Shown one piece after another: positions 44,501 to 57,738 of a stretch of 64,000 bases of DNA. Origin of the DNA: Phoebastria nigripes. Its lineage: Eukaryota; Chordata; Aves; Procellariiformes; Diomedeidae. The stretch spans positions 1,550,159 to 1,614,158 of the forward strand of contig JAYKAV010003266.1 in NCBI GenBank assembly GCA_035582835.1, given 5' to 3'. The position numbers and the translations under genes were made by a program. Positions within the stretch are counted from its first letter, which is position 1, and each line of letters begins with the position of its first letter. A model generated the notes under the pieces. That model had not been told where the DNA came from. It searched no databases and worked only from the letters and a program-made list of their open reading frames with translations.

Positions 44501-47500
44501 CACCTCCCTCCTCATAAAGCTTCACATCAGCTTTGAGATGCCAGACAAGAGACCACCTGCCTTTCTCCTGATTTATTACCAGAATCATCTGGTGCCATTT
44601 GATTCCTCCCAGTATGAAACCATTCATTATTTATATTGTGAAGAACTAGAAATAGCTGTCAGGTGTCTGTTTTCAGGTTGGCATTGGCAGAGAGGAATGC
44701 AGGGTATTCTGAGCATCCCTACCAACGTGCAAGTTGTAAAAGAGAAACTGCCCTGATGCCGCCTTAGAAGGAGCAAAATGAGGAATTAAAGTGTTATTTC
44801 TATGTGAGATGCTGCTCGGGACTCCCGTGCTGGCATGCAGAGTACCAGTGCGCTGTGGGGAGATGCACGTCCTGCTTACCACCACCCGTACGCTCACAAA
44901 CAGCTCTAGACAGCATGCAGAGGACTTAGTACTTTTTTTCTTTCTGCTTAAACCAGTCTGTATGTTTTGAGCTCCACTGATCTTGGCCTGTCAGGTTCTC
45001 CTCTTTTGTTTTTGCTTGGTAAATAGGTTTCTTGGCTGTGGTCCTTATTGTTTTGCATCTTAAAGTTTCATTTCAACCTTCTGGTTCATAATAATCTCAC
45101 AGCTGGAATCGCAACAAAAGCTGTAAGCATCTTTCACAAGGATAAGGGGGGAAATCACAAAAAGAGTTTAAGTATGAGATGGTGATAGCACACCAGAGCT
45201 GCCGCCACACAAGGTGAAGGTGGATTTAATATGAAAGCTTCGTGGTTACAGTGCCAATTTTTTTATTTCTTGTGTGCACGTGGGTGATTTGATCAGTGCT
45301 GCCTTCTCTTGAGTTACAGTGTAAAACCAGATTTGGAAAAAAAGAAAGGCGAAAGGACAGATAGGATGGGAGCTGGAAGGAGGCATGGGATTCAGAGCCA
45401 GGAAAATCAGGCTTCTTAGGAAAAGGTGGTCCATCTGGAAGAGAAAGGCCTCTGTAGATGCAAATGCAGACTTGAAATCATTCTCATGTGGTGTTTCACT
45501 GANTTAAAATGTTAATATTTTCTGCAGATAATTAATAGAGAAGCAGATGAACAGCAAAGACCAGTCTACCAGATAACTTCCTAGCAAAGCATTTTCTCCT
45601 TATTATTTTCTATTGCCTTCCTACTCTGCTTAAAAGAATATATCCAATCACATATGATATATTAGTGCAGATCACTGCCAGTGTAAGGAGCCAAACAGTG
45701 AGTATCCTGGAGGATGCGGATGCCAGGTCCTTGGGGGACAGGAGGGACACTTGCCAAAAGGAAGATAGTTTCCAGAACTTACTAATGAATTTGCAGAGAT
45801 ATCCCAAAATGATACGTCCAGGTATCTCACTAGCATGAAAACTATTTATTCATCGTGTTTTTACTTTGTGCTTCAGCACAAAACACTTCATATTTGATTT
45901 ATTAAACCCAAATGAACAATTTTACCAGCACTGGGGTGCACCAGCCACAGGCGGGACAGGGGATGTGCAGTTTTTACCAGCATTTCGGTCCTGCTGAGCA
46001 GCTGCACTTGACAGTGCTGTTGGCAGGATGACATGGTTCATTTTAGATGACCTTTAATTGCTGTCCTTTCCTCTTCATTGTCTTTTTAATGTACTTTGGA
46101 TGCACCTTTAGCAGACAGTGACGATTCTCTGCAAACTGCTCTCTGGGTACCTTTTACCTGAAGCATAGTGCAGGGTGCTGCTGCTCTCTTCCTCTTCCCA
46201 TGGAAATGGACTTTCACAGGGACCATATGTTTTGCTGCAGCAATAGCGGCTATTATAGTCCATAAGCATGCTGTTGATTTGCAAAATATTTACTCCTTGG
46301 CCAAAGGTTTTGCCACAGAATGGCTTTTGCTGTGGGGAGAGAGCAGAATATGGGATAGTTTCCCAGGATGCTATGGGAATGGGATTTCAACCGACTGCTT
46401 GCNGTACGGCTCGCTGGGAGCAGGTACAGTCCAGCAGGCTGGGCTGGCACTGTGTTCAGGTCACATCCCCCTGTGCTTCACATTCTGCCAATAAAATCAT
46501 GTTTATCAGCAAAAGTTCATTTGAACATTATGAATCTTTGAGGCTCGATATTTGTTTGCTTCCCTCCCCATACTGCAGAAGCCTACGCTCACTTCTCTCC
46601 CTTAGGAAAAATAAATTAAAAAACTTCTTGTGCGAGAGAAGGAAGAGAAAATCAGACCATTTTCCTGAGGCCACAGAATTTCTCAGATATCCATTTCAAG
46701 GTGTTTATTACAGCCTTTCATCCCGCCCCCTGACTGTTGAGACTAAATTCCCTGCCTGGCAACAGATGGGATGCCAATTTATTTTTAGCAGTTTGTTTGC
46801 TTTGATTGAACCCTTAAACAGTATCCTGCTTTTAAGTCCTTGAATTACCTTGGGGGCTAACAAGCTAGGCTGAACTTCTCTGCACGAGGAAATTCAGGAG
46901 AGAAACTCCCTGTGACGAGAAACTATCCTGGCTGCATAGAAACAATGTCTTACTCTTCATCTAGGGGACTTGGAGTATGTTATAACTATTAACTGGCACG
47001 CTGAACAGTGAGTTATTAATTTTATTTTACAGAAAGGAAAACAGCAGAGATTAACGCCACCTCAGTAAGGGCTGGATGAGCGTNTAAGGTCATCTTCTTC
47101 AGTCTTAGTTCTCCGTGAATCTGACAAAAGACATCCAAATGGGTCAAATGGCCTTAAGACAGGCACATCACCCCCATTTGTATGATCCCACGCACACAAT
47201 TTTTTCTGGGAAAGCAACAGTTACATACAAAACTTCTCCTTTCTTTAGTCTGAATCAGGAGAGCTGTAGACACCAAGAACTTCCTTGCAATTTAGAAAGA
47301 AAATAAAATAAGTAAGATAAATTTATCCTTCCTCTGTGCTTTTCAGACTTTTGAACCTACCACTGCCATTATTTGTATGAGACATTAGGTGCGTTGGCAG
47401 TGGACTGGCCTGTTGGCCTTGCTAATCTAATAAACCCTCTGGATTAAAAATGTTCCTGTGGCCAGCGGCCGGCTGGAGCCCAGCCGCAAATCCATCCCAG

Positions 47501-49125
47501 CGCCCACGTGCTATGCCAAGCGCAGCCCCTTCCTGCAGAGGAGAGAGGCGATGGGATGGCGAGACAGAGCCGCTGTAGCACAGGGATGCAGACACAGAAT
47601 TTTTCCATCAAAATTAGAATATCCCGCTGTGCTGAAGTCTATTACAATATTTGGAAGGGGTTACGCCTGCTAAGTGTATTCACATATAAATAAAGTAATA
47701 TTGTCCTCTGCCTTATGAATTTGTGAAAAGCTAAAGCAGAATGAGGAAAGAGGCATACTGCTGGGAACAAGGCTCTGCTCAGGTGGGGTGAAATACAGCA
47801 CCTCCACCAGCCCCTGGCATCTGCTTCCTTGCTCTTGGCTCTGCAGAGAGGCTAACCGCCCCAAGCTGCAAATATCTAGTCATCGTTTTTTGGCTAAACA
47901 AAGAAAGCCAGATCCCATGCTCACTCATTACCAGAAGCATTCAGCAGCAAGACTTGCTTTCTCCCTCTCTGGGCTGGCAGGTACACATTTGGATGCACAA
48001 ATCCATGTGAAAACTCTTCGGAAGACTTTTTAATGCTTTCTGTAATGAATATAACAGGGATCATTTCTTTTAATCGGCCAATGTCTCTGCAAGCTGTCAG
48101 CCACTGCTGCATAGAGAACAAAGCATCTCCCTTGCGTTCCACTGAAAAGGTCTTAATGAAGCTCTGCACATTTCTGGGAAGCCTAAAAATCTTTGTGCTC
48201 GTTCCAGCTAGAGTTGTATACAAAATACGAGAGTTCCCAAGTCTCTCTATCGGGGCCTGGCTAGAAAATGAATCGCTTTTATTAAGAATATTTTACTTCT
48301 TGTCTCCTTTCACCTATTTGTTCAGTTCTTTGCTAAAATTATCCTTTGAGTCATAGAGAGCTCTTTTAGACCCCTCATTTTGGTTTTTCCTCTCTAAATT
48401 GCTTTTAATAATTAAGTGTAACGGAGAAGCTTTGATTGGATTCCTCACTCTGATGGTTAATTAGGTATATCTAAATAAGTTACAAAAGGTACTCCTTTGG
48501 ACTCAATTCCTTTCCCTTTATCCAAACTAAAATACACTGTTCTCCAGAGAGTTCTTGTTTGAGAATTGACTGAAGGTAATTATTTCAGATAATTAAGATC
48601 ACTAAGCAAAGTAATTTAATTTTGTTCCCTGCCTCTTCCTCCCTCCAAGAAATGTAAATGTCTGTGTAACACTCGATCAATAAAAAACCTTTTCAAAGGT
48701 TAAGTTGGCCAAGTATGCTGTTAAGCTAGGAGAGACTAGCAGGAAGTGAAATCCAGTAGAGATGTTTAGAAAAGTAATGAAATTTCCAATTGAATGATTT
48801 TTTTTTCCCCTCAAGCTTTTGGGTTTTTTTTGCATTTTTTTAATTCTGTGTCTTTGCAAAGAATAGAGCAGGGACAGCAGGTACAAAGATATGAGCCTCT
48901 ATGGCTAAATTAGTTGTATTGAAATCAGCTGCTGTGGGGCAGGGTTGGCCTGGCTGAGACCCAGCAGGTGATGGAGATGCAGAATCACTGGAGAAAGGTG
49001 AATTGCATTGAAATGACGAGGCTCCACCCGTGACATGTGCAGCAAACCCTATTTAGCAAGGACTGTGGTGGGGTAGCAATAGAGAAATGGAAGTTCAGGG
49101 CCTTGGAAGACTGAAAAAGCTGAGC

Positions 49126-49143
49126 AAAAAAAAAAAAAAAAAA
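49126..49143. repeat. Poly-A tract
   Basis: 18 consecutive A bases in gene-poor DNA, possibly the tail of an old retroposed element that is no longer recognisable. Confidence 0.85.
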
Positions 49144-52100
49144 GGTGTTTGGGGTTCTTACTTTCTTTTTCCTTCTTGTTTTCTTGCTTTTTCATTATCT
49201 CTGAGTGTTTGGTTGCTACACAACTTAGATATAATGTGTGGTTAGGGAAGCCTGGAAGAAATTTGCTCTAACTTTTTTGTTGAGTGAGTAATCAGAGGAA
49301 GAGAGGATTGTTTTTCTCAAAATCACAACATTTTTCATGTTTACTCACTTTTCTATTTAAAGCTGGAGAAAGAATGAAGTTGGGAACTCTTTCCTTTTGT
49401 GCTTGGTCTTGGGGCTATGAGATGGCAGCCTGTTTACTAAACTTGTTTTATGTAACCAAAGAAACTGCAAAGCAATGAGGTTTCTCTTTGTTCAGTGAGG
49501 TCCTGAGTCATTCTAGTTAGCACCAGTTAAACACCCTTTTTGCTTCTCGTGTCTCTGCAAATGTTTCTTCTTGTCTTAGCTATACCCTATCTGTGTCCTA
49601 TGCTGCTTGTGCAGAGACTTGGTGATATTTATATAGAAAGCATCTTTTATAGTTCCCTTTCCCTGTAACTCCGTGGTATCTCAAACTGCAAGTTCAGAAA
49701 ACGCTTAGTCTCTCATCAGTGCAGTATGTCTGGGAACAGACAAGCAAAAAATAGCAATACTAAGTCTTAAGCAGCTTTCAGGATTTAAACTTTATTCAAT
49801 TCTGTATCCTGGGCTGTGCCTTAAGCTCAAACCTCATCTACAGCTGGGTCAAACCTTCCTGACCTGGTTTAGTGTTGCCTGAATCCAAAAGCTTTGGGCT
49901 GTATCAGGGGAGTGTAGCTCCTGCCTGTGCAGCCCTGTTCTAGGTGTGTGGGCAAGGAGGGGTCACTGACAGAGGAGATGAGCTGGTGATCTTGTTGGAG
50001 TAGAAAAATCTCTCACTGTGGCAGAAGTCTGGGCTGGACTTGCTAAGTAATGAGCTAGATACTAAAATATTGGGGATGTGTCTGCATGTCTGAAGTACTT
50101 GGCTCAGAGAAGACAGACTCCCTGCATACGTGTTTACCTTAAACTGCTTTGGCTTCTCTCTTCAGAGTCTACTGGAAGCCGTTGCTGCTTTTAAGGTTGT
50201 TTGTAATATGATGCATACTTTGGAGAAGCAAAAGGTCTGGGGCCATTTAAATGTGGCTTTGTAGAAAGGAGAGATCCTGGACAGAGCGTCCAGGTCTCTA
50301 ATGTGCCTGCAGAGCATTTGGGAACAGTGGCTACTTTCCATAGCACCAAGTTTCCCACCTGTTAATTTCCAAAGCTTAGCTCAGGTTTTTTAGTTCCAGT
50401 CATTTTGTAATGACTGCATACTTTTATTAAAGCTTCCTGTGGTGTGTTCATCATAATTTCTGTTTTACAAAGGCCACTCGCTGAAATGCACAAACACTTC
50501 AGCAACGTGTCAGTGCTCAGCTCTGAAGCCAGTGTAGAGGCAAATACCAGAGATCTGCTATCTTAATTAGTACAAGAAGTTACAGAGATGTTAATACCTG
50601 ATCTTGCAGGGCTGACAGAAAGGATTAAAGGTTGTGGAATCAGATGCCTGTAAAACAGAGGGTTCTGGGCACCACTGTCTTCCCTGAGCTCAAGTTAGCA
50701 GGTTGCGGCTTCGCTTGCTTGGGTAAATGTGCTTGTTGGTGCAAGTCTGAGTTGGAGCATATGGAGACGCATGGCTTGCACTTGGGCCAAGGGTGGGAAC
50801 TGCCAGGAAGGTCTTAATTCCTTCAAGCTTTGATGGTGTCAAGTTCTATCAAAAATACTTGAAATAATGACTACACTTTGTGGATATGAAATATGATCTT
50901 TCAATTTATGTGTTTTCTAAACAGCCTTGCTGCTGTGGTTAGGAAGCTTTGTGGGGCGTAGGCACACGCCATGCATCTTATCAGCACCTATTCCTGCAAA
51001 CTCCTGTGACCTGAGGCCAGCAGGGCCCCGGTGATGTGACTGCTGCCCACAGCACCTGCACAAGGTCCACTAGACAGCAGCCAGAAACACATTCTTTTTC
51101 ACCACTGTGACAAACTGGAACACTTGTTTCTGTAGTGCTGGGCTGCTGAGCAGCTCATGTATGAGGGTCAGCAGAAAGGAAGAGGCACCTCGGGAGTCCC
51201 AGCTTGCTCCAGGGCTGTGTGCAGGGAGGTTACATCAGGGAAAGGGTCACTCCAGCAGGTATTTGAGGCAATTAATGGAAATCAGATACTGGACAAGATG
51301 TACCTTTTGCAGACCTGTTCTCCCTGGCCTTGCCCAATCTGTTCTTGTGGTTCATGTGACGAAATTCCTGAGATGCAGACAGTCCTCTGCAACAGGTAGA
51401 AGCCCTGCTTGAAGTCCTAAAGCAGTCACTGTGTGGGCATGGAATAACAGTGATGCTTCAGCCTTATTTGTAGCTCTCAGGATTCTGTGTTGCAGTAGGG
51501 TGTTGGAGCCCTTTGCCCACATTGCTTCCACAGTCCTTACCCTGAAATGTTTATAGTTTCAGGCCCCGATTCTGCAGTAAGGTGGTTTTGGCTGAATCTT
51601 TCAGGATATCTCTATGTGACAAGTAATACTCAACCTGTCTAAAGGTGGTAAAAATCTTGCTGTAATTAACTAACTTATTGTATTTTATGATGTTTGGTGT
51701 GCCTCTTTGGCACCCAGAGGATCTCAGATCTTTGATCCAGAGGGTGTGATTTATTGGGCAATTATACATCTACACACCATCACTCATGCTGGAAAGAGGC
51801 GCTGTGATCTCATCAGTCTGGGAGAACGTGACATGGAAGGACTTTTATCAAATGAAGGGGGGCTGATGGATGGAGAAGTCAGAAGTATTGATTCAAGCCA
51901 ATATATTATTTTCTACATTAATATTGTGCAGACAGTAGCAAATAGAGACCCTGCACCAGTGTTACTGTTTTTTCCATGATGAAGAATTGCCCTTCCGTGA
52001 AGTTTCATTTCAATGAGGAATGATGTTTTGGGACATTAAATGATTTCTTATGGAAATGTTAGTTCTTTCATTATACAAAGAAACAGGCAAAATGCAAAAT

Positions 52101-54175
52101 TATTTTTCTTGCGCTATCAGGAAGAAACGGTGTGAGGTGAATCCTCTTGGGAATATGGTATGGGAGAAGAATTTTCTGTATGTGCTGCTCTGTTTTGGGG
52201 GATGACTTAGAAAATAGGATACTGTGGGTCCTAGCGTGGGTATGTAACTATTGGAGCCCATCTGAGTTAGCACAACCGGTGATAGCCTGTGGGTATTTTG
52301 TCTCTCCAAGAACAACAAGCTGCAGAAATTGCAGTATGTTTCTATAGGTGCATTAAAAGGAACGGTGGCCCAGGCCACCCACTTGTAGATAAACTTTGCT
52401 GCAGGTCTTGGGCCCGGATGGTGGCTATGGAAAGGTGAGATCAGGAGAAGATTTTTAATGTTTGGTCCTGTTGACTTTCCAAATGGCAAATGGCTCCTGA
52501 ATCAGGGCCAGAATATGCATTATGTGACACAGGTTTTCCCCTTCTATTACTGTTTCTTTTTAATTTGAAGGTCATTCCTCTGAGTTTAGCAGAGGCTTTT
52601 CTGTTGATGACTGATGCATTCCTCCTGCTATCTGTTCCACCTTGTAATACTGGATTTATTAATGTATCAACAGAGTTCTTCCCCTATTCATCAGGGCCAG
52701 ATGGTGATAAGAAGGACTTCTGCTTTAAAAATTACCTTCCTCCTTTTATTCCCTGGCCCTCACCAACAAAAGAAAGGGAGGGGATTAATCTTAGACTAAA
52801 AGTGTTTCAGTTGACGCCTGCCTCCAGAAGTCATTAGTAAAGTAACCAGGTAATGAGACTGAGGTAAGAGACCTTCTCTTGTGTTGACAGAAGAGAGGGT
52901 GAACCACTATGCAGCATTTTTGTTTGTTTTCGTTGGGATCAGGCTGCTTCGTACAAGATACGGCACAGCCTTACGAAGGCAGCTGCTGATGGAGATGATC
53001 TTTGCTCTGCAGACCACTTATGTTCCATAACTTTGGCACTGATAACCCATCCCCACTGGAGAGATTCAAGAGGTTAGCATGTTTTTGTAGACTTCTCATG
53101 GCTTGTATTTCTTGAGATACTAAAAATTTAGGGTAAAACAATTGAAGATGCTATATCGGTGTGCACAAGTTGAAGAATTGTGAACTTAGACCATAATGAT
53201 GAACTTATTTACAAATAAAGTGTCCCTATTTTGAGTACATTAATGCTCTTGAGCTGAAAGGAGCAAATGCTGCTTTGCTCCTGGCATCAAACATCCACTT
53301 GTTTCACCTGCTTTCCATGCATGTTGGCTCATGTTGATTTCTTGTGTTTTCTGTGTCCCATGAAGACATGAACTCAGGCTTAGATAGCAGCGAGGTCTCC
53401 ATGTGATTCCCCTCCCTCTTATCCTATTGTCAGAACAGTGAAGACTTTCACCTGAGTTGTCAACATGTTAGAGGGATGTGAAGGTTAGTTTGAACTTATT
53501 TGGATAAAAATGCTGAGGAGGATATCTCAGACCACTTGGCCTGCTTGTTCATCAGGCCATAAAACTGGGCAGCCTCTGCAGGGGCATCTCAGCCCAACTG
53601 TCGTTGCTCCAGGTTTTGCAAACAAAGAGTTCTGCTACACCAAGCAGAGCATGGGTGTATTTTCCCCTGGTGCCCACTGGAGGTCACTGGAACATTGTTT
53701 ACCATTGTCTGTTAGAACAAAGGAATTGCAAAACTGACGTTTCATGAAATTAATGTTTTAAATTTTCAGAGATTTTAACAATTTTACGTATGAAAATAAA
53801 TCTCCAAATTGCTCATAATCCCTGTGTGTAATAGGTATTTTATAAACATTTCTTATGCCCTGAGGAGACATCAGCAGAGTCTTTATTTTACAAAAGTATG
53901 AATCAACTGATAGGAATTTTGAGAAAGGCTCCTGTAAGGTGTTCTGTGTGCCCCAGCTTTCTTTGTCATACCCTAATGGACGTGTCCTAAGTGCAAAAAC
54001 ATACCTTAAGCCATTCAATGTTTACCAGCAGGAACCCTAAATGTTGCCATTGCCAATCATTTTATTGCATGTATGTTATTATATATGCTGGGAAGAAGAT
54101 GAGCAGTTTGGTGTTCTGCAAAGGTCATCTTATTAAAATTGGTTCAGACCAAGGAAGCAAAGAATGTCCCTTTTC

Positions 54176-54199
54176 TTTTTTTTTTTTTTTTTTTTTTTT
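54176..54199. repeat. Poly-T tract
   Basis: 24 consecutive T bases. Confidence 0.9.
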
Positions 54200-55164
54200 G
54201 CCTCTGCCCTTGTGCAGGCAGCAGTTCCTACCCACTCAAATTTTTGGGAAGTCTGCTCAGATACAGACCCCTCCCTCATGCATGAGAAGTCCTCTGCACT
54301 TGGTGCTGGAGCAGAAGCAGATGCTAGACTAACAGGATCTAATTATCAGTAATAAGAAAAGTTTGGCAACTAGTCATGGTATCAGCAATAAAAAAAAAAN
54401 CAAAAACAAAGCTGCTTCTCAACCCATCTATCAAAGTATGTGCAGTTGCTGTTAATGATAGACTGAATAATAATTAGTATTAACTAAAAGGATCCCTTTA
54501 TATTTCCCAGTGATATTGAAAGCCAAGAACTAGACTCCTGACTTTTGGGTGATATCCAGTTTCAATATAGCACTGGGATTTATATTTTAGTCTTTATATG
54601 TAAAGTGCATTTGTGAAATCTATCAGCTTATGGCAAATTAGGTGCCATTTGCTGTAAGTTTTTGACTGCGAGAGTGCACGCAGTCGACCAACTAGAGCAG
54701 TGCTTGGTCTCCTTGGAAAATGTGTGGGAGGAGTTGGGGATTTCCATTTCAGATGTAGGTACTTCCTTTAAATCTGTTCCCACAGATAGCTGATGCGTCC
54801 AAAAACCCTGCTGGAGTATTATCAAATAAATAGATAGGCATACATGAAAAATCTCAGAATGCAACACTCTCCACAAACATTTCCATTAGAGAAGCACAAT
54901 TTGCTGTTGAAAAAATTTCAGCAGAAGTTTAAACTGCTTGCAAGTCCATGGGGAACTTGGATTTGGGGCAAGGAGGGAGCAGGGTCAGTCTGAGCAGTCT
55001 CCCTTGGCAGGCGCTGCATAGGCCTTCCGTTGCTGCGTTTTCCTGATGCTGTTACCAAATACATCAGGTAGAGTCTGTCCGGTGAATTAAGGTAATATAT
55101 CTCCTGGCCTCTGACAGTCATCAGAAGCCTCATGGGAAAGTTGTGTGTGTGTTGTTTTCTTTTC

Positions 55165-55216
55165 TTTTTTTTTTTTTTTTTTTTTTAATCTTTTTTTTTT
55201 TTTTTTTTTTTTTTTT
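55165..55216. repeat. Paired poly-T tracts
   Basis: 22 T, then AATC, then 26 T. The longest homopolymer region in the window. Confidence 0.9.
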
Positions 55217-56899
55217 GCTGGCAACATGTTTTTCTGTTCTTTCATATAGCCCCCTTCCAAGCTCTCCATTGTGAAAAAGATGGGTAAGGAAAACTCCAGT
55301 TTCAGTTCTGCTGAGTATTGGAGCAGAGGCTGTGCTGCCGTGATGGCATCGCAGCTGCCCCGTGGCAGTGAGCGTGGGAGCGCAGTGCAGCGCAGCAGGC
55401 TTGCAGGGTTTTGAAGGGGCCTCTAGCAGACAGAAAATGCTAAAATTGGTCTAATGGCCAGGCTGGAGTGTCTGCGTCAGACGTGCACTCCAGGTGAAGA
55501 GTTAAACTGAAGTGAGACAAAGTCTTACTAGTGGCTCTTAAGATGCTTGCCCTGTCTCTGCTACCTGCCCTGGGCTGCTGCTCTGTGCACCCGGGAGGAC
55601 GAGCCGAAGGGAGATCTGCTGTCGGGCTCTTAACAATGAAAACACTTGTATTATAAAGACTTCAGAAAAGTAACACTTGATTGTGTTTAGTGAGTGATTT
55701 TCTGAATGTAAATAATAGGTTCATCTTGAATTGATGATGAATGCAGGGACTTCAGTCCTGAACCACGGAGATTTGATTAACGCATTAAAATGATGAGGTA
55801 CTCAGTTGGAATAAGAATGTATTTGCCTGTAAGCTCTCTGTAATATACTGTGCTTGAGAGATCCACACTGGATTTTTTGTGAGCACAGTGCTTTTTTTGT
55901 AGATTCAAATGGGGCAGGCCATCTCCTGAAATGTTACTGCTGGGTATTAAATTCTAGAGAGAGAGGTCTCTGAAATTACAGAGATGGAGGTCTCTGGTGC
56001 TGCCCTTGTTTGAAGCTTTTGGAAAATGTGGGGGACAAGAAAGCTGGCTTGATGTAAGCTGCCATTAACGTGTTACCCAAGCACGTGCCCAAGAACCATC
56101 CCTTTACTTGTCAAATTGTCAGCCTCAAAGAGGTTCAAAACGGCCTCGTGGGATGCGCAGGTATCCAGGCAAGCCAGGAGAGGTGGCTCCGTTTGCACCA
56201 GAGCACCAATGCGAGCCTGGACTGGGTCTGGAGCAGTACTTCTGCTTTTGCTTCATTTAAAAGCTTATCCTTAAATGTTTGCACTAAAGCCCTGGAGCCC
56301 TAAGAAAGAAGATGCAAATAACTTGACTCTTTTCCCATGGAAGCAATTAAGAAACCGTGTTAATAAGAAATCAAGTTGTTTGTAAATTTTAATGGTTTAA
56401 AAGATGCCCTAGGGAAATCGCAAACAAATAGGACACTGTTTGATGCAGACCCTTGCTAGCCAAGCAGCTCCACCTATGTTGTAGATGTGATCAATTAAAA
56501 AGTATCAGGAGAAAATGATGCATTCTTTTAATTTAACGTGTTTAGCCAGAAGGATTTTTCTAACATAATGATTAGAGGCTAGGAGGAGAGTGTCATTTTG
56601 TTTTATTTCCTCCCCACTTAAGAAAAAGGGAAACCATCTTGCTATAGGCTGTTTGGGAATGCTAGGAGCAAAATCAGTGGGAAGTTGTGTTAATATTGCA
56701 TGCAATGACCAAAAATGGATTTAACAGTGTGCTGGCAGCCAAACAGCATGAACTGTGTTTATGTGAAGAGCAGGGCCTGCCTCTGGTGGGGGTTTGACAC
56801 TTGCTGGTGTCACCCAGCGCTGCGGGGACAGGCAGATTTGGGGGATCCTCGGCGGAACGACGACACCAAGTCGTTGTTACCATCNAGTGTTATTTTACC

Positions 56900-57260
56900 C
56901 CGTCTCTCTGCGTTTCGGGTCGCTTTAACCCATTAGCCGTAACCGGGACCCGCAGCACAGGCAGGAACCCGGCTCCTGAGGCAGCAGCCGGCGGCGGGAA
57001 GCCCCGCCCCGGCCTCGCGGTCGCCCCTGGCACCGGCAGCGCCGCCGCGTGCGCGTCCCGCTCCCGCCGCGCGCGCCCCCCTGACTGGCCCGCGCGCGCG
57101 GGACCCAGGGCGGGCGGAGCGGGGACGGGACCCGCCGGCCGCGGCTCATGGCCGCCGCTCCGCCGGGCGGCGGGGGGGGAGCGGGGCCGCAAAGGCCGGT
57201 GAGAACTGCCAGGGCGAGATCCGTCAGCCGTGGTGCGAGTCCGCGCTGGGCGCGCTCAAG
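56900..57260. promoter_or_regulatory. CpG island promoter of an unidentified gene
   Basis: The densest CpG stretch in the window, with runs such as gccgccgcgtgcgcgtcccg and ggcccgcgcgcgcgggaccc, and GGGCGG Sp1-type boxes near 57110-57120. It directly precedes an ATG followed by a consensus donor, so it probably drives a + strand gene that continues past the window. Such islands are often bidirectional. Confidence 0.65.
57148..57198 (+). CDS. Candidate first coding exon of an unidentified gene
   Basis: ATG at 57148 in the CpG island opens 17 codons, MAAAPPGGGGGAGPQRP, ending exactly at a GTGAGA donor (57199), phase 0. N-termini rich in Ala, Gly and Pro are common in first exons of CpG-island genes. 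The ATG has G at +4 but C at -3, so the context is only fair. No downstream exon was recognised in the remaining 6.8 kb, and the product cannot be named. It could also be the first exon of a non-coding transcript. Confidence 0.3.
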
Positions 57261-57704
57261 TCAGGGGAGAGGCGGCGTCTCCAACGGGGCTGGAGATGTG
57301 AGTTTTAAAACATGGTGCCTGGAGGTGCCGCTCCTCCTCTGCTGACTTCCCCTCCCCGATTATTTTAGGCAGGCAGCTGGCATCTCCTTCCAGGTGGGGT
57401 TAACCCTGATCAGCCTCACAGCGGGGGTGTCTCGGCTTGCTCCCTGCGCTGAAGACAGCTTTGCTGAGCAGCACCCGGGCCCTGTGGTGGAGCGGGGCCG
57501 AGCGTGGCACCGTCCCGCCGTGTGTCCCCACGGCAGGGTCCGTGCTGGTTTACACCTCTGTTCGGTGTTCGATTCGCCCATGAGAGTTCATCTTTTTGTG
57601 AACTTTTTCACACACAACCTGCTTGCTGACACCGGTTGGTGCTGCACTTTGTCACTGGTGTGCGGTGGGCTGAGAAAATGTGAGTACAGGTAGCAGTTTA
57701 AAAT

Positions 57705-57705
<1 letters not shown>

Positions 57706-57737
<32 letters not shown>
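57706..57737. repeat. Poly-A tract flanked by TTAAAAT
   Basis: 32 A bases, with the heptamer TTAAAAT just before (57698-57704) and again just after (57738 onward, sharing A bases with the run). The flanks look like a short target-site duplication. Confidence 0.85.

Positions 57738-57738
<1 letters not shown>

Larger units (their letters stand above)
41640..56800. other. Gene-poor, AT-rich intergenic region
   Basis: About 15 kb with no gene I can support. Open frames up to 191 codons (46268-46843, spanning an N) are within what chance allows in this much DNA and resemble nothing known to me. Long A and T runs occur at 49126-49143, 54176-54199 and 55165-55216. Distal enhancers could be present but cannot be recognised from one sequence. 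Confidence 0.5.

Noticed and set aside
46268..46843. 191-codon + strand open frame in gene-poor DNA
   Set aside because: It spans an N, lacks splice or promoter context and resembles no protein I know. One such frame is expected by chance in 64 kb on both strands.
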